Below are positions 22,774 to 33,346 of a stretch of DNA of 64,000 nucleotides, in pieces. The position numbers and the translations under genes are program-made. Location: positions 1,557,501-1,621,500 of the forward strand of contig JAHRBS010000010.1 in the NCBI GenBank assembly GCA_024305745.1. The letters are read 5' to 3'. How positions within the stretch are numbered: position 1 is the first letter of the stretch; every line of letters starts with the position of its first letter. The stretch comes from Polyporus tsugae. Taxonomy: Eukaryota > Basidiomycota > Agaricomycetes > Polyporales > Polyporaceae. The notes beneath the pieces are model-generated. The model was not told where the DNA came from. It was given only the letters and a program-made list of their open reading frames with translations, and did not search any database.

Positions 22774-23277
22774 ATGCTCAGGCTTTCGCGATGCTCCATA
22801 CCGACGCTCCCCACAGTCTTACATCTGCCTAGACAACGCTTGCTGCATTGCAAGTCTACTCTCGCGAAGGTCGACCAGACTGGAATCCCTCTCAGGCCGA
22901 CGTGGTCCGTCAATGAATTGTTATCGTCTTACCCCCGCCCGACGATATCCCCGCCCACCCTGAAGCGGCTTCATGAACTCTCCGCCCTGATCCCTCCCGC
23001 AGAGGGCACGGCTGAACATGCCAAACTAACGAGGGAGATGGAGGAGCTTGTGAAGCTTGTCGAAGCCGTTAAGCTCGTGGACGTGAGTGGGGTCACCGAG
23101 GAAGGTTCTGTACCAGACGGGAGGATATGGGCTGCTGGAGAAGGGGTCACGCTGGACGCCGAAATTTTCGCTACGTCAGGAGATACGAACGCTACAGAGG
23201 GGCGCGCTCTCCTTACGCATGCATCACGGACCATGGACGGCCTGTATGTTGTCGAAGCGGACAAGCCTCGGGGTTGA
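22774..23277 (+). CDS. Mitochondrial glutamyl-tRNA(Gln) amidotransferase subunit C (GatC-like)
   Basis: GatC is the small subunit of the GatCAB complex that converts Glu-tRNA(Gln) to Gln-tRNA(Gln) in mitochondria. The single-exon frame has 167 residues from the ATG at 22774. The N-terminus MLRLSRCSIPTLPTVLHLPR is basic and Ser-rich, as expected for import. The GatC-type helical region is TWSVNELLSSYPRPTISPPT and LKRLHELSALIPP, then REMEELVKLVEAVKLVDVSG, followed by the linker that in bacteria wraps onto GatA. An upstream in-frame non-ATG extension is not needed. Sequence similarity is modest, so the assignment rests on helix pattern, length and the mitochondrial neighbour. Confidence 0.7.
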   Translation: MLRLSRCSIPTLPTVLHLPRQRLLHCKSTLAKVDQTGIPLRPTWSVNELLSSYPRPTISPPTLKRLHELSALIPPAEGTAEHAKLTREMEELVKLVEAVKLVDVSGVTEEGSVPDGRIWAAGEGVTLDAEIFATSGDTNATEGRALLTHASRTMDGLYVVEADKPRG

Positions 23278-23361
23278 CAGCACATACGCCGGTAAGTCCT
23301 CGACGCCGTCTTTTGTCCTGAGCTTGCTGACGGTTCTCAGATCACAAGTGTTCCGCATCGC

Positions 23362-23837
23362 ATGGCTCCAGGACCTGCTCTGAGGTTTTCCCTATCTACG
23401 GTGGCAGTCTCATTTCGAGGGTGCGGATCCGATGTGTGCTGGATGAGCGCAGTGAGACGTTTTGGGGTAAGGCTACGTTCGCCCTAATTTTTGTTGTTTT
23501 GTTTTTCTGTTTGCTAATCCGAACATGACTTATCTAGGAGTACATCAGATTTACCTCGTGGAACGGATTACAATATATGACTTCCCGGAATCGCGAACGA
23601 GCAAAGAGAGCCAGAGGTGCATGAACCTAATCTGTGTCGGACGACAGGATACTGTTACAGGAACGACTTCCACTCATAGTTCTATCATCTACCACTTGTC
23701 TGCCAGGCTACATCGGCCCGGTCCTTGTCCAAGGACAACTGGGCTTATCGTCTGTGCGGATGACCGCAGGCCCCGCGCAAGCCGCATGGTCCATCGGTGT
23801 TGCCGTCATCGTCTGGTACGCTCATAGTGCGCCATGA
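23362..23837 (+). CDS. Possible small multi-exon membrane protein
   Basis: Three pieces join in phase: an ATG at 23362 (MAPGPALRFSLSTVAVSF) to a donor after RRFG near 23466; an exon from about 23539 ending in the basic stretch MTSRNRERAKRARG; and a last exon from about 23707 with GYIGPVLVQG, then AQAAWSIGVAVIVWYAHSAP and TGA at 23835-23837. The last 20 residues are a good membrane segment. Total is about 100 residues. I do not recognise it. A shorter version starting at the Met of MTSRN is also possible. It lies just downstream of GatC on the same strand. Transcript evidence would be needed to fix the splice pattern. Confidence 0.35.
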
Positions 23838-24150
23838 ATTTCCCTAACTGGCATTCCTTTCAGTTGTTGAGTACTTCATGTGGCCACCTCGGTGTTTGTA
23901 AATCTCCCTCACGCCGTCATGTGTGCAGCTTCCGTCGGAGATATGTCTGCCTACTTGCTTCTTCCCCTTGTTTACCGCTCATCATGACAGGAGTTGTCGT
24001 ATGGTGCGACATACTTCCGATAGTCACGTCTAGGGACGGGCCAAAAAGCAGCGAACAGCGTTGAGTACAAAATGCGGCGGCATGACTTTGCGCTTTGTTT
24101 CGACAGAACTAGAGCTATTTACCTCTTCACGACGCCGACAAACCTTCAAC
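23838..24150. other. Intergenic region upstream of the M43 protease
   Basis: This is presumably the promoter of the secreted metalloprotease. No feature is recognised. Confidence 0.4.
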
Positions 24151-25425
24151 ATGCACAAAACTGTCGCATTAACGTTGCTGCTAGCAGCGGCGACTGCATT
24201 CGGCGGACCCGTTATCACCACTAGGTATGCGAGCTTGCAGTTATTTGGGGGCTATCCTCTGATGTTCCCATGTGCTGAATCGCTGATTGCTCTCTAACAG
24301 GACGTGTGGCACACAAATCTCACAGGAAAAGCTTCTCGCCCATGAAGCGCACTTCCAGGCGAACAAGGTTGTCAAGACTAGTGCAGCAGCCGTAAACGCA
24401 ACTGTAAATCTGTACTGGCATGTGGTCAGCCAGGTGAGGGCAGGCGTGTCCATCTACGTATCTCGTCGGGCTGACGGCTTAACGTATAGGATACTACTCT
24501 CGAGGGAGGGAACATCCCGTATGTGACTCCCTCGCGCTTCGAGTCTTCGTAGATTTATGTTTCCTCTCATAGGGACTCTATGATCGCCGACCAGATCACG
24601 GTTCTGAACGAAGATTATGCGCCGTCTGGCCTGCAGTTCGTGCTCGCGGGCACTACGCGCACAGTGAACTGGAACTGGTTCAACGATGCTGACCCCAGCA
24701 CGCCGACATACCAGACCCAGATGAAGCAACAGGTATGGGTCATATTGATGACGATCCTGCATGAAAACTTACTCGTTTCTTCTTCTTCAACAAGCTTCGT
24801 CAAGGCGGTGTCGCCGACTTCAACGTCTACACCGTCGGGTAAGAGTCATTTCGCGCCGTCAATCCGATGTCGCCTCACCATGGCTGTTCAATCCAGTTTC
24901 ACCACTCCAGCGGCTGCCGGTCTACTTGGTTACTCCACCTTCCCGGCGGACTATGTCAGCGACCCGACAGACGACGGGTCCGTCATTCTCTTCTCGTCCC
25001 TTCCTGGCGGCAGCACCGAACGGTTCAATGAGGGCAAGGTATGTGCTAGGAGCGTGGGGTGTTCCGACTTGAGCTTACACACGGCCCAACAGACCCTTAC
25101 TCACGAAGCCGGTCACTGGGTGGGTCTTTACCACACCTTCCAAGGCGGCTGCACCGGTGTTGGTGACTCGGTGGACGATACGCCTCCAGAAGCTTCTCCC
25201 GCCAGCGGATGCCCGACTGGTCGCGACACCTGCTCGAGCCCTGGCCTCGACCCCATCAACAACTACATGGACTATTCCGATGATAGGTGGGTTCGAGGCT
25301 AGTCGCTGATCTAGGTTTTTTGCTGACTGGACATGCGCTTCCGTAGCTGCATGACCCAATTCACGCCTGGCCAAGGCGCTCGCATGGCCGATCAGTTGCG
25401 CACATACCGCGGGATCGATATCTAA
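24151..25425 (+). CDS. Secreted zinc metalloprotease, MEROPS M43 family
   Basis: Eight exons (24151-24224, 24301-24433, 24490-24518, 24573-24732, 24795-24838, 24897-25038, 25093-25286, 25347-25425) give 284 residues, all phases closing. The start MHKTVALTLLLAAATAFGGP is a signal peptide. The active site reads THEAGHWVGLYHTFQGGC, that is HExxHxxGxxH, with the extended HTFxGGC of the M43B cytophagalysin-like group. The Met-turn is NNYMDYSDDSCM. Cysteines flanking the active site should form disulfides. It is likely an extracellular protein-degrading enzyme. The start was chosen because it sits directly before the signal peptide, not at the in-frame upstream codon. Confidence 0.93.
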
Positions 25426-25716
25426 CCCTGTCTACCACCTAGACTCTCGAGGTGTATTGCCCCCCATTGTCACGGGTGGGTCGGAGCATAGATCAGCGTT
25501 TGCATCCTCGCTACCGTTTCATGTTGTCCAACAAGGCTCACAGCTTTCGGGATGTGCTGGTATCGTCGGTGTATTTACAAGTCGGAGATGAATCAGTGTC
25601 GTTTAAGATATGAATACATTTTTTTTGTTTCTAACGAGGCGCGTGCAGTCTAGATGGTATGGCAATAAAGACAAAGTGAGGAGACAGCTACGTAGCACTA
25701 TCCAGTGTCTCCACTT

Positions 25717-26461
25717 TCATAGCGCGTTGTGTCCGCCTGTCGAGCCGAAGCCTCCTGCTCCACGGAGGGTTTCATCGAGGTCCTACGAACATGGTCGACA
25801 TGCATTAGTCGCGCTTATTATGCCAATTCACGTTATTCGAGAGATGCACACCTGAACCTCGACCACGTCCGGTGTCACGATGCGTTCCAGGATGAGTTGT
25901 GCAACGCGGTCGCCCTCGTTCACTAAATACTAGTCAGCGCGCAGGGTGAAGGGAGAGGAGGAAAGCTTGGCTGACCCGTGAAGTCCTGGTCGGAGAGGTT
26001 ATAGAGGAGAACAAAGACGATCCCTCTGTAGTCGGCGTCGATGACACCCGCGCCAGTGTCGATCATAAACTTTGAAGCTGAGGGGGAAATATCGTGAGTT
26101 GGGGAGAGGGAGAAGGGTATTGCGACACGTACCGAGCCCACTGCGAGGCGCCACCCGTCCATAGGTGCCCGCTGGCACTGCGACAGAGATCTGCGTGTCG
26201 ACAAGAGCCTTGCCCCGTGCGGGGATAACCTTGGTCTCTGCACTGCTGAGAGTCAGCTACGCGTGCCCTGTGATCCAGTAGGTGGCAACCGCACCTGTAC
26301 AAGTCGTACCCAGCGGCGAGGGCGGACCCACGCGTGGGCACACGCGCCTTCTCCGAATGACGCTTGATGAGGAGGCCAGAGACGGGCGCGAGCTCGGACT
26401 TGTCTTCGGGGTTGGGGGTCATCTTGCGCTTCTTCTGCTGGGGGCCGTCGATGTCGGACAT
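25717..26461 (-). CDS. DUT1: Deoxyuridine 5'-triphosphate nucleotidohydrolase (dUTPase)
   Basis: dUTPase hydrolyses dUTP to dUMP, which keeps uracil out of DNA and supplies thymidylate synthesis. Five exons join in phase, and all five family motifs are present: [43 protein letters not shown] and the glycine-rich C-terminal [14 protein letters not shown]. The N-terminus [16 protein letters not shown] has a basic cluster that could be a nuclear localisation signal. Every intron falls between motifs, and the splices are supported by the conserved protein. It is divergent to the gene at 26722, with 260 bp between start codons. Confidence 0.97.
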
Positions 26462-26721
26462 GTAGTACGAGGGTGGGGGGCTTATATGGGGGGAAGGGAG
26501 GGGGTGAAGAGCAGGACACGAGCTGGGGACGGGGAGGGCAAGAGGCGTGGCACGCGAGAGTGGCACAGGCGAATCCGAGTGAGACGCGTTGGCGGAGCCT
26601 GGAAGCGTGTCAACTCCGCTGGGCCACGCTCACCATTGACGACGGTCTCGGTCTTTTCCTTGTCGTTCTCCCTCCCCCATCTGGTTTGTTAGGGCTCTTT
26701 GTCGGTCGCTGGCGGTCCGCG
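26462..26721. promoter_or_regulatory. Shared divergent promoter of DUT1 and the SQ-rich gene
   Basis: The start codons are 260 bp apart on opposite strands. A motif resembling an MluI cell-cycle box, ACGCGT, occurs at about 26582-26587. dUTPase genes are S-phase induced in yeasts through such boxes, so cell-cycle control is a reasonable inference. Confidence 0.4.
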
Positions 26722-28705
26722 ATGCCGCTCTCTGTGGGAGGAGGGCAACTCCCCCTCTCTGCTTTCTTTGGCTCCTCGGGACCATCTGTGAAACGGCCGA
26801 CAAAGCCTAAAGTCGCCTCAAAACGCAAGGAATCTCCGATCCGTGGGCAGGCTGCAGAACCTCCAAAGAAGAAACGCAAGCAGAAGGAGAACGTCACGCC
26901 GTCCAGTTACCAGAGTCTCCAGAATGCCACACGCGAGTCCGAGGGCACATCGGGAAGTTCCAAAGCCCGCGGTCGGCACAGTTCAAGCACAGAAATGTAC
27001 GTTGAGGAAGTGGACGCGTTGGTGGGGCTGCCGGATGGAGTAGGAGCGAACATCTATGCCGGAGACGCGCTTATCGACCTCACTGTCGACGGTTCCGACG
27101 ACATCATCGCGAATTCTGCACACAAACACGCACGCAGTCTCGAGACACCCCCGCTTACACCCGAAGTTCAGGATCGTCGTCGAGACTCGAGCAGCATCAC
27201 GTCGCTTCCGTCTCCCCCTCTTACCGCGCCGGATGCCAGAGCACGGAAGAAACGTGACGATGGGAAAGACAAGCAGGAGGACGTCTTGGAGTTACCCCAG
27301 GTAAATTCCATCGATCGGGGTACGAGGCCGGGACCGCCAGATGTCAAGAACATAGAGACGGGTATGTGTGATGTATGCGAGTTAGAACCCTAAACGTCCT
27401 CTGACTTCTCCCAGATACCATGCCACGAAGTGGCTCACCTCCACAGGCTCATGCTGTTGAGCATAATGCTCCTTGTTCTCCACGGTCCTCTCAAAGTAGC
27501 CGGGATCTCATGCCGCCCCCTCCCTTGCCACTCAAAGCCCTTCTGCCCTCCTCTCGCCCACTGTCCGCCACTGTGCCCACCCCTCTCATGCCGCGTCCTG
27601 CCCAGTTACACAGACCTCGTTCTGTATCTTCGGAGAAATGGGTCCCTTCCTCGCAGACGCAAGAGCTATCGATACCTCGGTATGAAGATATGGAGGTCGA
27701 TCAGTCGTCTGATGAGGTACGCCCGACTCGCCGTGGACGGGCATCACAGGTCGTACCTAGCTCGCAGCTTAGTGAGAGGGAGCTTGAGGTTCTTCATGGC
27801 ACTTCGGATCACCGCGATGCTCAAGGACCTCCCTCATCTGCGGTCCTAGCAGACGGGCCTGATGATTCGGCGTCTTCTTACCCTCCGGCGGCCTCTCCAG
27901 CGGCGGGCGGCGAGCCAGAGGAGTCGACGTCCCACGAGATCGTTGAGAGCTCTCAAAGTCAAATTGAGACAGAAATCACCGCCACTTGGGCCGATATACT
28001 GGCTGCCAGGCGGGAGACGTTGCGATGGTGCGTACAGCCGGTGTCATTGCGGTCTCCCTGTCACCAGTGACCCACACGTTCTCATACCACAGGTCGAAGA
28101 AGACCAGCTCCAGTCTGCAGTCGTCTTCCCCACCTCGTGCCGTGGAGACCCAGGATTACGATGCGCAGTCCGAATGGTCGTCGTCTATCGACGAAGTCTC
28201 GCAAAGTTTAACCATGGACCCTCGCACCTCTCCGCTCCAGCCGCCATCCCAGCTGCCAAGTGCCCAGTCTTCTGGCTCGTACGAGGACAGCGAGTTCATG
28301 TCATACTCCGTCCTCCCTTCGCAGGTGCGCCGGTTCTTGGAGACATTCGAGGGCCGGGATGGGAACGGCAACGAGCTGCCCCGTGACGCTGGCGCCGGAC
28401 CCGCTCAGTCACCCTCTTCCTCTCCCACACAGGACCGTGGGCGATCGCTAGGTCGACGTGGACGCCAGCCGTCGCTGGGACCGCCCGAGAGTCAGGGCAA
28501 GAACTGCGATGCCATTACGGCTTCGCCGCTCACTATCCCCGAAGACTATGTCTCCGACGGTGGATCCTCTTATGGCTCGTCATTCCCTTCTACGATGCCC
28601 ACACCCCTCCGGAACTTCCTGGAAATGTTTCCCGATACCCAAACTCAGGACCAGCCCGAAGTCGAACCCTCTCAACGTCGGGATGACGACACGTACGATT
28701 TCTAG
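26722..28705 (+). CDS. Disordered nuclear-type protein with repeated VPSSQ motifs
   Basis: Exons 26722-27361, 27415-28027 and 28093-28705 give 621 residues. The N-terminus has strong basic clusters (KRPTKPKVASKRKESP, EPPKKKRKQKEN) that look like nuclear localisation signals. The rest is Ser/Pro/Asp-rich and mostly disordered. Ser-Gln pairs cluster: WVPSSQTQELSIP, QVVPSSQLSERE, VESSQSQIETE. The C-terminal third repeats the pattern VPSQVRRFLETF / MPTPLRNFLEMF, short amphipathic helices spaced by disorder. The family was not recognised. SQ clusters are often targets of ATM/ATR-type kinases, and the shared promoter with dUTPase hints at a role in DNA replication or repair; both points are inference. 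Confidence 0.8.
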
Positions 28706-29148
28706 AGGACTTTTGCTATGCGCTTGTTTTGCTGTAATGCGTTCGTTGTACATCACATTGGTTCGGACCTGGGGATTTATCTTGTATGTTTCCTGTCTTC
28801 TGTGCATCCGCTAGCTTACTCCCCGCGTAATACAGAATGTACAGTCCGTCATGACGCGTTTAGGCTCGTCACACATCGGACGATCCTGAACCCCTTCACA
28901 TCACGTTGTGGACCATCCTCGGGCGCGATTAGCCCCAGGAAGATAACGCGAGCTGGACCGAGCGTTGTGACCGGTGTTCTAGACCGGCATTGCGAGAGGT
29001 CTCGAACGATGGCGACGAGCAGCCTCCTCAACCGTCTATGTCAGCCCCATTTTATTCTGGTTAAAGGCTTCTTGCCTGCAGCTCTCCCAGTCTGTCTCCA
29101 TTTACATTTGTTCGACTCCTCCCAGTCTGACCCCACTCTGCATCAGCT
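28706..29148. other. Intergenic region
   Basis: It holds the 3' UTR of the SQ-rich gene and the upstream region of the coiled-coil gene. No other feature is seen. Confidence 0.4.
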
Positions 29149-29854
29149 ATGAATGATTCCATCTCTTCGTCCTCCCTTACTTCCTCTTCCTCCGCCGCAT
29201 CGAGTGGCGCTTTGGGGGACCGTGAGGTGAAAAAAGTCGAGAAGATCATGGCTCGAGACGCCGCCGCGGAGCAGAAGCAGCTTGATACCGCTCTGGACGA
29301 CGTCAAGAAAGCGGAAAAGGCGCTTACCAAGAGCTCCAAGGTGAGTAGGTTTCCTTTAGTGCTCTGTTCTCGGTGCGCACTGAGCGTCCAGAAGAAGGTT
29401 TTAAACGCATTGCTGATATCGTAAATTTTACAGGACGCGGAGCGAGCGCAGAAGCTGGTCACTAAGACAAAGGAACGAGAGCTTGCGGCGCAGAAGGAGC
29501 TCAATAAGACCCTTGCCAAGCTCACGAGCGCGAAGGAGAAGGAACGCAAGGCGCAGGATGCCCTCGCGGTGCGTCTCAGGCCGTGTACGTTTGGGGCATC
29601 GCGGCTGACAAGCCCATCCACCCAGCTCAAAGAGGCTCATGAGGCTGAGACGGATCGCACCGCGCGTCAGGTACAGGCAGACTTCGACGATTGCCAACAT
29701 ACGATGGGGGAGAACGCGGTGAGTTCTACCATTGACTTTTACGCGCGCATACCAGCACGCTGATTATGATGCGCAGAAGGACCGCGAAATGAGGTTGACC
29801 GAAGTCCGTGTTCATTGTGGCGTCGACCTCCCTGGTCCTACCACCCATCTGTAA
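29149..29854 (+). CDS. Lys/Ala/Glu-rich coiled-coil protein (Ncp1-like)
   Basis: Exons 29149-29340, 29434-29568, 29626-29718 and 29777-29854 give 165 residues. After a Ser-rich start (MNDSISSSSLTSSSSAAS), nearly the whole protein is a charged helix, for example EVKKVEKIMARDAAAEQKQL and TKTKERELAAQKELNKTL. The C-terminus ends VHCGVDLPGPTTHL. The composition and the VKKVEK start of the helix resemble proteins annotated in basidiomycetes as DNA-binding protein Ncp1, a resemblance from memory. No enzymatic motif is present. Confidence 0.75.
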
Positions 29855-30205
29855 TTGCGAGGACGTTAGAGGCTTCTGATTCCGTGATTCTCACCATTGG
29901 TCTTTGGTGGTGGGCTTCTGAAGGCTCTCGGTATCGGTTCAGCATCATAAGCTAGGTTATAGGCATTCTTTGCAATAATAGTGAGGCGCGATTGAGTACG
30001 GGTGTCGATCCAGGAAACCTATATACGATGCATCGCACAAGTCGTGTGTTTTTGAGTCTCGTCTCCACGTCGCGTGCGTGCAAGTGCCTGCCACTTGCAA
30101 CCACTTCAAGTCCACGGAAAGCTTCAAACCTTAAGCCTCAGGCCTTATCGCACAACGCCTTGCCTTCGAAACTCTACCGGACCGAACGTTTCGCGATTCC
30201 TGCTC
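29855..30205. other. Intergenic region
   Basis: It includes an in-frame stretch upstream of the next gene that begins at a non-ATG codon and looks like 5' leader. No other feature is seen. Confidence 0.35.
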
Positions 30206-31614
30206 ATGGATCCTCTATGTATGCCATCGTGACCATAGCGATCTCTCACCTGGGACTGACTACCACCACCTTCGTGCCAGATTCGGAGTCAGACGTGCTT
30301 GACGAAGATGCCCTCACAGAAGAGAATTCCGGATTTCTGAAAGCTTTACGGCAAAGCCTTTCAAAGTCATCTGTCGGCTCCCTTCTAGCAAGTTATCGCG
30401 CTTCACTCCAGAAGGACCTGCAAGAGACCTTCGGGAGAGCCCAGGAGATACCGTCTGGGCAATGCTCACTGGCACCCACTGATCTCCAGCACACCAGTCC
30501 AGATCGCAAGCCTGGTTTCCCCTCGTCACGTTGCAGCCAAGTATCGCCTCAGACCTCTAAAACGGCGACAAACGTCAAGCAGGCCGTGGTGAAGATCGCA
30601 CACAGGGGACGCGCACGCTCCGCTTCGTTGGCCAGCACTGTCTCGGTTACTTTCTCTCGCTCTTCCTGCGATAACGATGCTTATTCTCAACCTCTGGCTT
30701 GCTCTTCGGAATCTACGTCAGCTGGCGACGGCACGCTCGCTCTCACTTCCCAGTCTTCGTTTTCCTCGGAGGGTGCCGCAGCCTCACTCGTTGCTACGAA
30801 CCAATCTGCGCGACGCAGGAGCATGGCGTCAGCTTGGAACGACGACGCAGGGGATATGTGGTACGACCTTACCAGAGAGCAAGTACGGAGGGGGAAGAGG
30901 CCACAGCGTTCTAAGGTGAGTGTATGCGCGCGCATATAGTCATAACCGACGCCTCATACTGAGAATTCTCCTCGCGTAGTGCTTCCGAGTCAATGCATCA
31001 TCGACCACGCGGGGAAATGCCCATACCCCGTTCGCGACGCAGAACAACTCGGAGGAGTGGCTTGGCCTGAAGTACGCTTTAGAGGCAAGTAAGATAGACT
31101 GCCACTCTGCTATCGTCGAGAACCCCTGTAGAAGCACTGGAGAGTATTCGAAGGTAAGTCTACTAGTCATCGATCTATAGCTAGATGGATAAACTCAGTG
31201 CAATGTGTCTCAGAGCCGCGAGTCCTGGGCTGCACTACACCCAAGATACGCGGACCCCGCCCTCGAAGAGCAGCACTACCAGGGATGGCAGCTGTGGCAT
31301 CTCGAGTTGGAATGCGAAGAGTAAAGGAGACGTACGCAGAGAAATTTGAACGTCTGGAAGTGAACGTCAGGTTTTATAAGGAGGCGGAGATGTATGATGA
31401 GAACGACAGGTGCCTGTTGGAGTCGGCTGAACAGCAACTCGCTCTGATAGAAGAGTACAAGCAGGTGAGTCTCGCATGCCTGTTTTAAAATGTGCGAGAT
31501 CCAACTAAACCGCCGTAGATCACATACCTTATGCCCCTCAACCAACAGGGACACTTTTTGAAGCGGTCTTGCTCCCTTTCTCATCTCCAGGAGCAATCGA
31601 TCGCTGCGGGTTAG
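30206..31614 (+). CDS. Unrecognised Ser-rich protein with C-terminal helical domain
   Basis: Six exons (30206-30218, 30281-30915, 30980-31153, 31214-31320, 31371-31464, 31519-31614) give 372 residues with every phase closing. The first coding exon is only 13 nt and joins to read MDPLYSESDVLDEDALTEEN. A Ser/Thr-rich middle includes AVVKIAHRGRARSASLASTV. The C-terminal part is more ordered: SWAALHPRYADPALEEQHYQ, GWQLWHLELECEEFYKEAEM and LLESAEQQLALIEEYKQITY. Without the 50-nt intron at 31321 the frame would stop at once, so that splice is inferred. The segment around 31085-31153 could alternatively be spliced with a GC donor, but the phase then fails. No family or function is recognised. Confidence 0.6.
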
Positions 31615-31913
31615 GTTTGCGGAAACCATTGGGACTACAGTAGGAGGAAGTTGGTAGGAGGTCTCAGCACTGGTGGAGTGCTTGCGGCTTTTCGTAGAAT
31701 CCGGTTCAGATCATGCACGATACCTAGAGATGCAGTCAGCACGCAATGCAGGCCTCTCATTGTGCAAGGTGGACTTGGAACTTTGCCAGTTACTAAGTGG
31801 GAGCACACTGCACAGGTGGGCCCGAAAGGCGGAAGAGCCGCTCGCACAGCCACTCGGATTTTGAGCCTTATCCCAGGACCCAAGGGCACCTCTTGAAGTT
31901 CACCTTACGAAAC

Positions 31914-32981
31914 ATGCCTCTTACCGACCCTCGTTTTGCTGCTTTTGAAAACCCCGACTTTGTCGAAAAATCTGCTGGCGAGTCTTCTGGATCGCACTCA
32001 CACGACAACGACGATCATGGCTCGCATGCTAGCTCTGAGGAGGACGCCGGTTCTGCGTCGGAAGGAGAAGACGAGCATGGAGACGAGGAGAGCGGGTTAG
32101 GGGAAGGGATGCTTCCCGACGGGTTTGCTGGTCCGTCGGAGAAGACGGTGAAGCCCCTCACGCCTGAGGCCCTTGCTGCGTTCAAGGCTGCACAGGACAA
32201 AGCCGGGGTCGTTTACATATCGCGAATACCGCCCGGTATGCGACCCACGAAGGTGCGCCATTTGATGAGTGCGTATGGGGAAGTTGGGAGAGTGTACCTG
32301 CAGCAAGAAGGTGCGTTTTGTTCGCTTCATGGTGTTTTGCTCAGATGCTGACAGTGCGTTCGGACAACAACTTTGTATCTAGATGCCAAGCGTGCATACC
32401 TTCGCCGAAAACACACTGCGACGAAGAAAGCACACTACACAGAGGGCTGGGTCGAGTTCAAGGACAAGCGCGTTGCGAGATCAGTTGCGGAGATGCTGAA
32501 TGCCCAGCCCATCGGGGGCAAGAAGGGTTCAAGGTGGAGGGACGACATTTGGACGATGAAGTACTTGCCCAAGTTTAAATGGAATATGTTGACTGAACAG
32601 ATCGGTGGGTGTGGCTTCATGCCCCTGTGCTCCCCTCTACCGTGCTTACGCCAATGCATCATTGCAGCACACGAGGCTGCTGTTCATGCCGCACAGCTCC
32701 GGGTTGAGCTCTCTCAGTCGAGGAAGGAGCAGAGGGACTACCTCAAGAACGTCGAGCTGGCGCGCGTCTTGGATAAACGTGCGAAGCGGAAGGCCGCGAC
32801 CAAGGACGATGACAACTCCGAGAAAGAGGGTGATAGTGCGTCGACAAGACCGCAGAAGGTTTTGAAGAAGGATAGTGGGCCCAATGCACCACCGAAGGAG
32901 ACGCGCAAAAAGCCTAAGCCGGTGGATGTAAAGCCGAACGCCAAAGCTCAGCTCGACAGTGTATTGGGTAGCATATTCTAG
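31914..32981 (+). CDS. ESF2: Pre-rRNA processing factor ESF2 / ABT1
   Basis: Esf2 is a nucleolar RRM protein of the small-subunit processome that stimulates the helicase Dbp8 in early 18S maturation. Exons 31914-32310, 32383-32604 and 32668-32981 give 310 residues. An acidic N-terminus ([14 protein letters not shown]) is followed by the [23 protein letters not shown], then [40 protein letters not shown] and [19 protein letters not shown], which is highly characteristic of the family. The C-terminal helix is basic ([16 protein letters not shown]) and ends LDSVLGSIF. Start codon and introns fit the conserved domain. Confidence 0.95.
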
Positions 32982-33346
32982 CAGCGTTGCACATGTACAT
33001 GGAGACTAATGCCATGAACCCTGTACTGTGTTGTACCCTTGTATTATTGCACGCGGGGGAGTAACAACATTGCCCGAGCATGACGAGTCCCGAATGACCA
33101 GTCTTTTAGTCGGAGCTTGAAATGAGTCCATAGGCCGTGGGGCAGTGACGCCCGTGTGTTAGACAGCGCGAACACACTGAGCAGGGCCTCAGCGAGCAGT
33201 GAGAACACAGTGCTCGTCGTTGTGTCGCGATCTGAAGAGGTCTGTGCTTCCACCATGCTGGACTCCTCTCTCTTACACGCATTCATGACCAGTCTTTGCT
33301 CAACTGTTTCTCTTTTCTCTCTCTCTTCAGTTCTCATCCTCTGAAC
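32982..33346. other. Intergenic region between ESF2 and ARS2
   Basis: It holds the ESF2 3' UTR and the ARS2 promoter. A CT-rich tract at about 33301-33330 sits just upstream of the ARS2 start, as is common at fungal transcription start sites. Confidence 0.4.

Noticed and set aside
31085..31153. GC-AG intron (GCAAGT) in the unknown gene
   Set aside because: Using it would give a phase that does not match the next exon, while reading through keeps the frame.
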